NCBI GenBank assembly: GCA_017609385.1
Contig: JAFCEA010000023.1
Location: forward strand, 1-10,274
DNA from: Candidatus Woesearchaeota archaeon
GTDB lineage: Archaea > Nanobdellota > Nanobdellia > Woesearchaeales > CG1-02-33-12
DNA: 10,274 nt
Direction of reading: 5' to 3'
Part shown: piece after piece, positions 1-4,663 of the stretch
How the letters are laid out: every line of letters starts with the position of its first letter
Position numbering within the stretch: position 1 is the first letter of the stretch
Position numbers and translations under genes: made by a program
The notes under the pieces: generated by a model
Told to the model about the DNA's origin: nothing
The model's input: the letters and a program-made list of their open reading frames with translations, nothing else
The model's database searches: none

Positions 1-169
1 TTATGTGCAGGGCCATTCCTATTTTTATTCCCTTTAATGGCTTTTCTTTTTCAAACATTTGTTTTATTTTCAATAAGGCCTTCATCTGCTTTTCAGCATA
101 CTCAATATTCATTTGGCCTTGGTTGGCCAGATTAATATCCTTAATACAATAATTCTCAGTTTCATCCAT
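1..169 (-). CDS. ahcY: S-adenosylhomocysteine hydrolase, N-terminal fragment
   Basis: Partial gene: it starts at the ATG at 169 and leaves the window at base 1 after 56 codons. The enzyme hydrolyses S-adenosylhomocysteine to adenosine and homocysteine in the cytoplasm, with bound NAD+, and so relieves product inhibition of methyltransferases. The visible residues follow the family start closely: a K-D-I-N-L-A motif near residues 10-15, then an E-Y-A-E-K-Q-M helix, then E-K-E-K-P-L-K-G-I-K-I at about 42-52 leading into A-L-H, the position of the family's C/A-L-H substrate-domain motif. The catalytic and NAD-binding regions lie outside the window. A G-rich AGGGTG sits 5 nt before the ATG, and a possible TATA-like TATTAAAT lies near 221-229, so this gene probably has a short leader. 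The identification is firm for the piece seen. Confidence 0.85.
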   Translation of the reverse strand, partial: MDETENYCIKDINLANQGQMNIEYAEKQMKALLKIKQMFEKEKPLKGIKIGMALHI

Positions 170-174
170 TTTAA

Positions 175-180
175 CACCCT
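175..180 (-). promoter_or_regulatory. Shine-Dalgarno-like site of ahcY
   Basis: AGGGTG on the minus strand, 5 nt before the ATG at 169. It shares GGTG with the archaeal consensus GGAGGTGAT and supports this start codon. Confidence 0.5.
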
Positions 181-284
181 TTTATACAATTTAGTTAAGA
201 ATCAGGAAAAGTGCAGGCATATTTAATATTTTCTCTTGCTAAAAGAAAATGTTCTTGTTTTAGTTATGTTTGGCCTTGTTCTTA

Positions 285-310
285 AACTCCTTCTTTTAAC
301 TCCTTCTTTT
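285..310. repeat. 13-bp perfect tandem repeat, two copies
   Basis: AACTCCTTCTTTT occurs twice head to tail (285-297 and 298-310), bounded by the inverted pair CTTAAA (281-286) and TTTAAG (311-316). It lies in the 254-bp gene-free stretch upstream of ahcY. It looks like replication slippage in a pyrimidine-rich tract; I see no coding role. Confidence 0.8.
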
Positions 311-322
311 TTTAAGAATATC

Positions 323-339
323 TCTTAATTGAATTAAGA
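323..339. repeat. 17-bp palindrome upstream of ahcY
   Basis: TCTTAATT-G-AATTAAGA is a perfect 8-bp inverted repeat with a single central base. It lies about 155 bp before the ahcY start. A dimeric regulator could bind here, but the sequence is very AT-rich, so chance is a fair explanation. Confidence 0.6.
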
Positions 340-382
340 AGGGGGTTAACAGTAGTTAGGCATAATTTTCTCGGGCTCGCTT

Positions 383-392
383 AAAAGAAAAA
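383..392 (-). terminator. T-rich terminator candidate of the zinc-finger gene
   Basis: The minus strand reads TTTTTCTTTT about 32 nt after the stop codon of the gene at 424-981. Archaeal RNA polymerase commonly stops at such oligo-T tracts without a hairpin. Inference from composition and position only. Confidence 0.35.
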
Positions 393-423
393 GTTACAAT
401 TAAATTTGAAAAAGTGGGGCGTT

Positions 424-981
424 TTATCTCCATGGTGCAGGTTCTCTTACTCCCCTAATGCCCCAATGCCCGCCAAGATGTTGGTCTGCAACAATCTTTT
501 CCAAATTAGACCCACATATATCACATTTATAACCTAATTCTTTAGCACATCGACTATCAAAAGTATATCCAAGTCTCCCCCATCCCCTTCCACTAATCTT
601 GTGTTTAATGATTCCTGCTTGTTGATAATATTCGTCTTCTTTATCTGAAAGATGCCATTTTACTTTTGATTCTTCTAAGAAAATTTTAGTAATAAGATTG
701 CTGTCAAAGATTTTATGTGTTTTGTATTTTTCTCCTTTTTTTGCCCTTTTCAGAACCCCTGTTATTCTGAATTTTATTTTTTCTGCAATTTTTTGCGGAA
801 TGTTATCATCTTCGAGAACAACAAATCCATCCTGTAAAGAAAATTGAGTTATGGGATATACTTTTTCAAGCATTTCATACTTTTGTTTATCTTGTGAACA
901 TTGATACCATTCTGGATCAACATAAGCATAGTCACCAATATTTCTTCCACATTTTTGGCAATCAAAATCCCATCTTTCCAT
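424..981 (-). CDS. Uncharacterised zinc-binding protein with C-terminal C2H2-like finger
   Basis: I do not recognise this 185-residue protein. It opens with a CxxC pair (C8, C11) and a further Cys at 28, suggesting a small N-terminal zinc ribbon. At the other end C153 and C156 are followed by H168 and H172, giving C-x2-C-x11-H-x3-H, close to the classical C2H2 finger spacing, with G-G-H-W-G-I-R-G around the second His. C145 is extra. The middle (about 40-140) is charged, has no membrane segment and no motif I can name. No signal peptide is seen, so it is probably cytoplasmic. A nucleic-acid-binding role would fit but is only inference. The start ATG follows a weak GAGAT and a clear TATA box 36 nt upstream, so the gene is probably transcribed alone, just downstream of the PLD gene on the same strand. 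Confidence 0.75.
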   Translation of the reverse strand: MERWDFDCQKCGRNIGDYAYVDPEWYQCSQDKQKYEMLEKVYPITQFSLQDGFVVLEDDNIPQKIAEKIKFRITGVLKRAKKGEKYKTHKIFDSNLITKIFLEESKVKWHLSDKEDEYYQQAGIIKHKISGRGWGRLGYTFDSRCAKELGYKCDICGSNLEKIVADQHLGGHWGIRGVREPAPWR

Positions 982-1015
982 TTTTATCTCTTAGTAAAAT
1001 TAGAATAAAATAAAA

Positions 1016-1025
1016 CTTTATAAAT
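1016..1025 (-). promoter_or_regulatory. TATA box for the zinc-finger gene
   Basis: Minus strand ATTTATAAAG, with TTTATAAA at 1017-1024, centred about 39 nt before the ATG at 981. With the usual 26-27 nt distance, transcription would start near 994 and leave a leader of about 13 nt. It lies in the 70-bp gap after the PLD gene. Confidence 0.6.
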
Positions 1026-1051
1026 CTTTGTTTGTTTAGCTTTTGAGTTTA

Positions 1052-2083
1052 TTAATCAGGAAGTTCTTGGTTGTAAATATTTTCAAACTCCTGCATAAAT
1101 AGATTTGCTATTCTCTTGTCATGGATTATTAGGATGTTCTCATCGTTTCTTTTGTCAGCTCCTTCTGTGGGGTTGAATGAGCCAGTGATTACTGTTTTGT
1201 TGTCTATTATAAAGACCTTGTGGTGCATATTGGCCTTGTTATTGTCTTTTTTTACATCAATGCCCTGATATTCCAAAAGATTAAACCTGGAATATTTTGA
1301 GACCTGCCTTGCCTCAAAAACACCCTTGTTTGAGACCTGCCTTGCCTCAAAAACACCCTTGATATCAAGGCCTTCATAATGCTTTAATATAATTGCAGTT
1401 GCAATCCTGCTGTTTGTAAAGCTGAAGGTCATAAAATAAATGGTGTTTTTTGCTTTTTTTATTTTATCTGCAACATAATAAGCGCAGTTATCCTCTGGGC
1501 AGAAATAATTCTCAATTTTTTTATTGTTTAAATAAAACTCAGGATAAATTACATTATTTCCTTTTCTGAACTCAGAGTTCCACAACTCGTTAAATTCATC
1601 TTCATAATTTCTTGACAGGTAAAATGATTCAATTATAATTAAATTATTATTATTTTTATATGCACCATTTTCAGTTGGATTAAAAGAGCCTGTTAAAACA
1701 ATTTTATTATCAATAATGCAGAACTTATTGTGCATCAAGCCATAAGATGGATCTTTTCTTGCAAACTTAAGATGTCTTATATTGTAAAAATTAGCATCAT
1801 CAACAACTAGTTTTATATCCATTGTTTTGCTTTTTTTATTCAAAACATTAACACTTCTTTCCAAGTCAAAGTCATAAAAAGCGCAGTGAACAGAGCTTTT
1901 TGCTTTGTTTATTGCCCTAAAAAGCTCTCCCTCGCAGTCATCCTGGGGACAGAAAAACACTTTTGGAATATCCTTGTATTCTTTAAGTTGTGGTTCTACA
2001 ATGTTTTTATCTAAATTAAGGTTAGAGCATCCACTTATTAAAATGGTTAAGAACAAAAAGATTAGTTTTTTAGACAGGATCAT
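1052..2083 (-). CDS. Phospholipase-D-family lipoprotein with two HKD domains
   Basis: A 343-residue secreted protein of the PLD superfamily, which cleaves or transfers phosphodiester bonds in lipids or nucleic acids; the substrate here is unknown. Residues 1-19 form a lipoprotein-type signal: basic K5-K6, a hydrophobic stretch, then L-I-S-G-C with C19 as the likely lipidated residue. Two similar halves follow. Each begins with a C-P-x-D-x-C motif (C45/C50; C195/C200) and ends with an HxKxxxxD site (H118, K120, D125; H287, K289, D294) followed by G-S-F-N (132-135; 301-304). Both HKD motifs are intact, as needed for the usual single active site shared by two halves. A perfect 33-bp duplication repeats 11 residues at about 242-263. 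There is no Shine-Dalgarno sequence; a TATA box 23 nt upstream suggests a leaderless mRNA and fixes the start at 2083. It is divergent from the two small membrane genes at 2234. Confidence 0.9.
   Translation of the reverse strand: MILSKKLIFLFLTILISGCSNLNLDKNIVEPQLKEYKDIPKVFFCPQDDCEGELFRAINKAKSSVHCAFYDFDLERSVNVLNKKSKTMDIKLVVDDANFYNIRHLKFARKDPSYGLMHNKFCIIDNKIVLTGSFNPTENGAYKNNNNLIIIESFYLSRNYEDEFNELWNSEFRKGNNVIYPEFYLNNKKIENYFCPEDNCAYYVADKIKKAKNTIYFMTFSFTNSRIATAIILKHYEGLDIKGVFEARQVSNKGVFEARQVSKYSRFNLLEYQGIDVKKDNNKANMHHKVFIIDNKTVITGSFNPTEGADKRNDENILIIHDKRIANLFMQEFENIYNQELPD
1296..1361 (-). repeat. 33-bp perfect in-frame tandem duplication inside the PLD gene
   Basis: Two identical 33-bp copies (1296-1328 and 1329-1361) adjoin exactly, with different flanking bases on each side. 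They encode the 11-residue unit K-G-V-F-E-A-R-Q-V-S twice, with the last residue N in the first copy and K after the second. PLD relatives normally have this strand once, before the second HKD motif, so the extra copy is an insertion. Zero divergence implies a very recent event. Confidence 0.95.
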
Positions 2084-2105
2084 AACAATAACTTAGAAAC
2101 AGTTT

Positions 2106-2113
2106 TTTATAAA
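2106..2113 (-). promoter_or_regulatory. TATA box of the PLD lipoprotein gene
   Basis: Minus strand TTTATAAA, its near edge 23 nt from the A of the ATG at 2083 and its centre at -26.5. Transcription would begin at or next to the start codon, giving a leaderless mRNA. The bases before the ATG contain no Shine-Dalgarno sequence. Confidence 0.65.
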
Positions 2114-2137
2114 TTCTAAGCAAGAAAAAGTGAAAAG

Positions 2138-2147
2138 TTTCCGGAAA
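2138..2147. promoter_or_regulatory. TTTCCGGAAA palindrome between divergent promoters
   Basis: A perfect 10-bp palindrome with a GC core in an otherwise AT-rich gap, between the TATA boxes of the PLD gene (2106) and the small membrane operon (2200). The position would suit a shared operator. Only symmetry and position support this. Confidence 0.3.
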
Positions 2148-2198
2148 TTATCTTTAATTCCAGGTAATCTGTTGATTTTTATTCTTTTAAAAAGAAAT

Positions 2199-2208
2199 CT
2201 ATATAAAG
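2199..2208 (+). promoter_or_regulatory. Promoter of the small membrane-protein operon
   Basis: CTATATAAAG preceded by purine-rich AAAGAAAT, a good BRE/TATA combination. TATATAAA is centred about 30 nt before the ATG at 2234, so the message would have a leader of roughly 0-4 nt. No Shine-Dalgarno sequence precedes that ATG. Confidence 0.65.
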
Positions 2209-2233
2209 ATTAAAAACACAATAAGATATTGAA

Positions 2234-2329
2234 ATGAACAATAAAGGCCAAAACTACCTATTATTTGTAATATTAGTTATCCTAATCGTACTAATTATCT
2301 GGCTGATTATGAGAAGGCTTGGGGCTTAA
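2234..2329 (+). CDS. 31-residue single-span membrane protein with KGQ N-terminus
   Basis: A very short gene supported by context. The ATG lies just behind a strong TATA box, and the TAA stop at 2327-2329 is one base before the ATG of the next gene. The product begins M-N-N-K-G-Q, then has one uninterrupted hydrophobic helix at about residues 8-26, and ends with R27-R28 and four more residues. The two arginines predict a cytoplasmic C-terminus. The K-G-Q start resembles class III (pilin-type) signal peptides common in archaeal proteins that begin MNKKGQ, where cleavage falls after the Gly; that resemblance is suggestive only. Function unknown. It could be a membrane-anchored partner of the 85-residue protein, or a short translated leader of the operon. 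I rate it a real gene mainly on promoter distance and gene spacing. Confidence 0.6.
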   Translation: MNNKGQNYLLFVILVILIVLIIWLIMRRLGA

Positions 2330-2330
2330 G

Positions 2331-2588
2331 ATGACTAAATTATCAATAAATGAAAAAATGGAAAGAGCAATTGAAATATTTGTGGTATTATTTGGGTTGT
2401 ATATTTTAATTCAGATATTAAGGGCAATATTTAGTGGTTCCTGGACTACTGAAGACTTGATTATAGGATTGCTAATTTTTAATTTGGGTTCAATCTTTAC
2501 AGTAGTCATATCAGTTGCTCAGCTAAAATCAGACCATAATCACCTTAAAGAACAATTCAAAAGTTTAGTAAGTGATTTTAAATCGTAA
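2331..2588 (+). CDS. 85-residue two-span membrane protein, unknown function
   Basis: I do not recognise a family. The protein has a charged N-terminus, a first hydrophobic segment at about 13-34, a short G-S-W-T-T-E-D loop (36-42), a second segment at about 42-65, and a charged amphipathic C-terminal tail rich in Lys, His and Gln (66-85). Lysines and Arg before the first span suggest both ends are cytoplasmic. I chose the ATG at 2331, one base after the stop of the 31-residue gene; a TTG at 2319 in the same frame would add four residues and overlap that gene. The tight spacing indicates one transcript from the promoter at 2200 and possibly coupled translation. The gene converges with the GH3 gene, with 32 bp between the stop codons. 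Confidence 0.75.
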   Translation: MTKLSINEKMERAIEIFVVLFGLYILIQILRAIFSGSWTTEDLIIGLLIFNLGSIFTVVISVAQLKSDHNHLKEQFKSLVSDFKS

Positions 2589-2602
2589 ATTAAAACAAAC
2601 TG

Positions 2603-2617
2603 AATTTTTATCAAAAA
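2603..2617. terminator. Bidirectional terminator candidate between convergent genes
   Basis: AATTTTTATCAAAAA in the 32-bp gap between the 85-residue gene and the GH3 gene. T5 faces the + strand transcript and A5 (T5 on the minus strand) faces the other, so each convergent transcript meets an oligo-U tract just after its stop codon. Confidence 0.4.
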
Positions 2618-2620
2618 CTG

Positions 2621-3721
2621 TCAGAATACTGTTAACTTAAGCAATTTCTTGTATCTTATTATTCTTTCATAAGATTCATTTATCTTTTGCTTTGGAATCT
2701 GGCCTTTCAGCACTGCATCATAAACAGCATCAAGAAGCTTTTGAAAATGATCATGCTTTCTGATTAATTTTCTGAGTTTGCCATCTGGACCCTGTTCCTT
2801 TGGATAGCTTACCAAGAGTATGTCATTGCACTTAGCAGCCTCAACAATTCTTTTTGTAGAATCTTTGTCAAGGCCTTTGTAATATTCATTCAAAGCCCCC
2901 ATGAAAAGCTCATCTGTTATTGACAAACCATTGAAGCTTAGGTTTTTCCTAAGGTAATTCTCAACATTCAACGAGAGTGTAGCCGGAACTTTATTATCCA
3001 AGAAAGAAAGCACATGGCCGTTCATTATTCCATGTATCCCGGCTTTTTTTATTGCATGGTTAAATGCTGAATTCATTAAATCCTCTTCTTTTTTCTGATG
3101 CTTCAAATGAAAATGAGGATTTTCATCCAAGGAGCCATAACCAGGAAAATGTTTGCCTGTTGCAATTATGTCATTTTTCTGCATTTCTCTGATAAAAATA
3201 CTGCTTAAGGTTTTAACTGTATCACTTTTATCTGAAAAAGACCTTCCAGACCTGCTCATATAACCTTTATAGTGTGGCTGGGCAACATCCAGAACAGGGG
3301 CAAAATTCATATTAATGCCACCCCACCTTATTATCTTAATATAGTTTTTAACATCTTTCTCAAATTCCTGGGTGCTGTTATCTTTTTCAAACAGCAGACC
3401 ATATTCCCTCGCAGGTCTTAGTGAGACAATATTTTCAAACAAGTTAAAATCATATCCTCCTTCTCCGTCAATAGCCAGGAACAAACTTGGATCAAGTTTT
3501 TTTAGTTTAAATACAAACGTCTGCAACTTTTTGATATTAGTAACACCTTCTTTTTGGGCAAATTTAAACCTGCCTCCGATTCCAATCATCAGTCCCCCAA
3601 TTCCTAAATCAACATAACTTTCTATAATCTTAAATATCTTTTTTTGATCTTTGAGTGGAGGAGTGGCTACAATAAACATCTGTGCTATTTTTCTTTTTAG
3701 AGGGACTTCTAAAGGATTCAT
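2621..3721 (-). CDS. Glycoside hydrolase family 3 protein, NagZ-like
   Basis: A 366-residue single-domain GH3 protein resembling beta-N-acetylhexosaminidases such as NagZ, which release terminal N-acetylglucosamine from muropeptides or chitin-like sugars. Visible landmarks are A-I-D-G-E-G-G (83-89, substrate-binding D85), G-R-S-F-S-D (159-164), K-H-F-P-G (190-194), M-N-G-H (233-236), and the nucleophile region S-I-T-D-E-L with D270. In NagZ the acid/base dyad is Asp-Ser-His seven residues after K-H-F-P-G-H-G; the equivalent place here is N201-P202-H203, so His is kept and Asp has become Asn. There is no signal peptide, because the fold starts at residue 8; the enzyme should be cytoplasmic. 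Archaea lack peptidoglycan, so the natural substrate is unknown. It starts 4 nt after the TtuA-like gene, without its own Shine-Dalgarno sequence or promoter, so the two are cotranscribed. Confidence 0.85.
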   Translation of the reverse strand: MNPLEVPLKRKIAQMFIVATPPLKDQKKIFKIIESYVDLGIGGLMIGIGGRFKFAQKEGVTNIKKLQTFVFKLKKLDPSLFLAIDGEGGYDFNLFENIVSLRPAREYGLLFEKDNSTQEFEKDVKNYIKIIRWGGINMNFAPVLDVAQPHYKGYMSRSGRSFSDKSDTVKTLSSIFIREMQKNDIIATGKHFPGYGSLDENPHFHLKHQKKEEDLMNSAFNHAIKKAGIHGIMNGHVLSFLDNKVPATLSLNVENYLRKNLSFNGLSITDELFMGALNEYYKGLDKDSTKRIVEAAKCNDILLVSYPKEQGPDGKLRKLIRKHDHFQKLLDAVYDAVLKGQIPKQKINESYERIIRYKKLLKLTVF

Positions 3722-3725
3722 TTTT

Positions 3726-4355
3726 TCAGATTAATAAACTTTCAAGCTGGCCTATGCTTTTTAGTAAAGAAAACTTTGTCTCTGCATGTTTTTTGTTTAT
3801 TTTGTCCAGCATTTTCTTTATGTCTTTTCTTTGTTTGTCTTTTTCTGTTTTCTTTTTGAACTTAAACTTCCTGTACCTTGCAAACAATAAGCATTCACTT
3901 TCAAGGACATTTCTCAGAAGCTTAATGTAGGAGGTTTTGTTTTGTTTAAAATGGCTTAAGTAATTAAAGTTTCCTTTATTGAAAAGATTTTCACTAAAAT
4001 AAATTATTTCATCATCAAGATTCCAGGGAATTATAACCTGTTTTATCTTGTTCTTTTTTATAATTTCTTTTACTTCCCTGCTCAAAAAACCAATCTTAAG
4101 CAAATTAACCTTAACTTTCAGCAACTCAACCCTATGATTATATGCAGTTTTTATTATATGCTCTGAGATTCTTGCTTCCTTGCTGTTATTATCCAGCAAA
4201 AGAACTTTTTCCTTCTCATTAATAAGCTTTTTTGACCTTATTTCTTTTTTTACTCTTCTTTCAATAAGCTTGCAGAAACATCCTTTGCATAATCTCAGGC
4301 CAAGATAAGGAAGTTTTATCTCTGCCTTTGCCCTATTGCATTTTTGGCATAACAT
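3726..4355 (-). CDS. Degenerate TtuA/Ncs6-type tRNA thiolation protein without PP-loop
   Basis: 209 residues against about 310 for TtuA. Family marks, in order: an N-terminal zinc finger (C3, C6, C23, C26) running into C-F-C-K-L-I-E-R-R-V, as in TtuA/Ncs6/CTU1; a strand V-L-L-L at 51-54 where the ATP-binding S-G-G-K-D-S loop should follow but the sequence reads D-N-N-S-K-E-A; W-N-L-D-D-E at 111-116, matching G-H-N-L-D-D-E; Y-I-K-L-L-R at 143-148, matching V-K-P-L; and a helix with E-T-K-F-S-L-L at 192-198, matching G-T-K-F. The PP-loop, the central C-x2-C-G Fe-S cysteines and the C-terminal zinc ribbon are all absent, and about 50 residues are missing from the ATPase core. It therefore should not adenylate or thiolate tRNA; a binding or regulatory role is possible. 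First gene of an operon with the GH3 gene, probably leaderless. The family assignment is my alignment from memory. Confidence 0.7.
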   Translation of the reverse strand: MLCQKCNRAKAEIKLPYLGLRLCKGCFCKLIERRVKKEIRSKKLINEKEKVLLLDNNSKEARISEHIIKTAYNHRVELLKVKVNLLKIGFLSREVKEIIKKNKIKQVIIPWNLDDEIIYFSENLFNKGNFNYLSHFKQNKTSYIKLLRNVLESECLLFARYRKFKFKKKTEKDKQRKDIKKMLDKINKKHAETKFSLLKSIGQLESLLI

Positions 4356-4377
4356 GATTTTTCACGTTTTTTAAGGC

Positions 4378-4385
4378 ATTTAAAT
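4378..4385 (-). promoter_or_regulatory. TATA box of the TtuA-like/GH3 operon
   Basis: Minus strand ATTTAAAT with its near edge 23 nt from the ATG at 4355 and its centre at -26.5, predicting transcription from the start codon itself. A GTGA lies 7 nt before the ATG but would fall outside such a transcript. Confidence 0.55.
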
Positions 4386-4458
4386 AGTTATTGATTTTAG
4401 CTTTTCTCATCTATAAAACTGTTTTTTGATTGTGTTACTACTCTGGAATCCTTAAAAA

Positions 4459-4474
4459 CCGAAAGCTTTATATA
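4459..4474 (+). promoter_or_regulatory. Strong BRE/TATA promoter facing the tandem-hairpin region
   Basis: CCGAAAG (BRE-like, 4459-4465) directly followed by CTTTATATA (4466-4474), the most consensus-like archaeal promoter in the window. It points on the + strand into a stretch with no annotated + strand gene. Predicted start of transcription is about 4495-4499. Confidence 0.65.
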
Positions 4475-4488
4475 GTAGTTACACTATA
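4471..4488. promoter_or_regulatory. Inverted repeat overlapping the TATA box
   Basis: TATAGT (4471-4476) and ACTATA (4483-4488) form a perfect 6-bp inverted repeat with a 6-nt spacer, beginning inside the TATA box. GTAGTTA also recurs directly at 4475-4481 and 4491-4497, up to the predicted start. Both could be operator sites controlling the candidate RNA. Inference from position. Confidence 0.35.
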
Positions 4489-4496
4489 CAGTAGTT

Positions 4497-4650
4497 AGAA
4501 GCAGGTTTGGGGGTGTTTATCTATTCTTTATTTTCAACTATCACCTCTTTTTCCTGGGATTGGGGCCTTGGCTCCTATCTCAGGTTTATAATCACCTCTT
4601 TTTCCTGGGACTGAGGCTTCGGCTTCATTCCCGGGTTTTATAATTACTTT
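4497..4650 (+). ncRNA. Candidate ncRNA with two covarying tandem hairpins
   Basis: Predicted transcript of roughly 150 nt from the promoter at 4459. It holds two 32-nt hairpins, 4553-4584 (loop CUUG) and 4604-4635 (loop UUCG). Each has 14 stacked positions with one mismatch and two G-U pairs. All four wobble pairs are G-U on the + strand and would be A-C mismatches on the minus strand, so the RNA should be read on +. Between the copies one pair changes on both sides (G4563-C4574 becomes A4614-U4625) and others change with pairing kept. Each hairpin is preceded by AUCACCUCUUUUU, containing the anti-Shine-Dalgarno octamer AUCACCUC. A 5' G-rich segment (4509-4515) could pair with that motif. U-rich sequence after hairpin 2 may end the transcript. 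No known RNA family is recognised. Ends are estimates. Confidence 0.4.
4540..4642. repeat. 51-bp imperfect tandem repeat carrying hairpins
   Basis: Unit 1 (4540-4590) and unit 2 (4591-4642) share an identical first 20 bases (ATCACCTC, T5, CCTGGGA), then diverge in the stem interior and loop, and reconverge at GG followed by T3-4 ATA. A weaker trace, AATTACTTT, follows unit 2. Only two units and no spacers, so this is not a CRISPR. Because 51 is a multiple of three, reading frames stay open across both units on either strand, which makes ORF evidence here weak. Confidence 0.9.
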
Positions 4651-4663
4651 AAGAATTCTTATA

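Noticed and set aside
349..359. 11-bp ACAGTAGTTAG shared with 4488-4498
   Set aside because: Single dispersed match of this length is expected by chance in a 10-kb AT-rich window.
2319..2330. TTG start giving an 89-residue version of the two-span protein
   Set aside because: An ATG in the same frame four codons later sits one base after the previous stop and is the more likely start.
3372..3930. Two + strand frames (3372-3617 and 3682-3930) opposite the GH3 and TtuA-like genes
   Set aside because: Low-complexity Phe/Leu/Ser-rich products typical of antisense reading of Lys- and Asn-rich genes; no start signals.
4540..4598. Minus-strand GAGGTGAT copies as ribosome binding sites
   Set aside because: One has no start codon within reach; the other precedes a TTG frame of only six codons.
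4540..4642. CRISPR array
   Set aside because: Only two adjacent imperfect units without spacers.
4540..4642. C/D-box or H/ACA guide RNA
   Set aside because: CTGA-like and GTGAT-like words occur, but not as paired C/D boxes with a kink-turn, and no ANA or ACA tail follows the hairpins.
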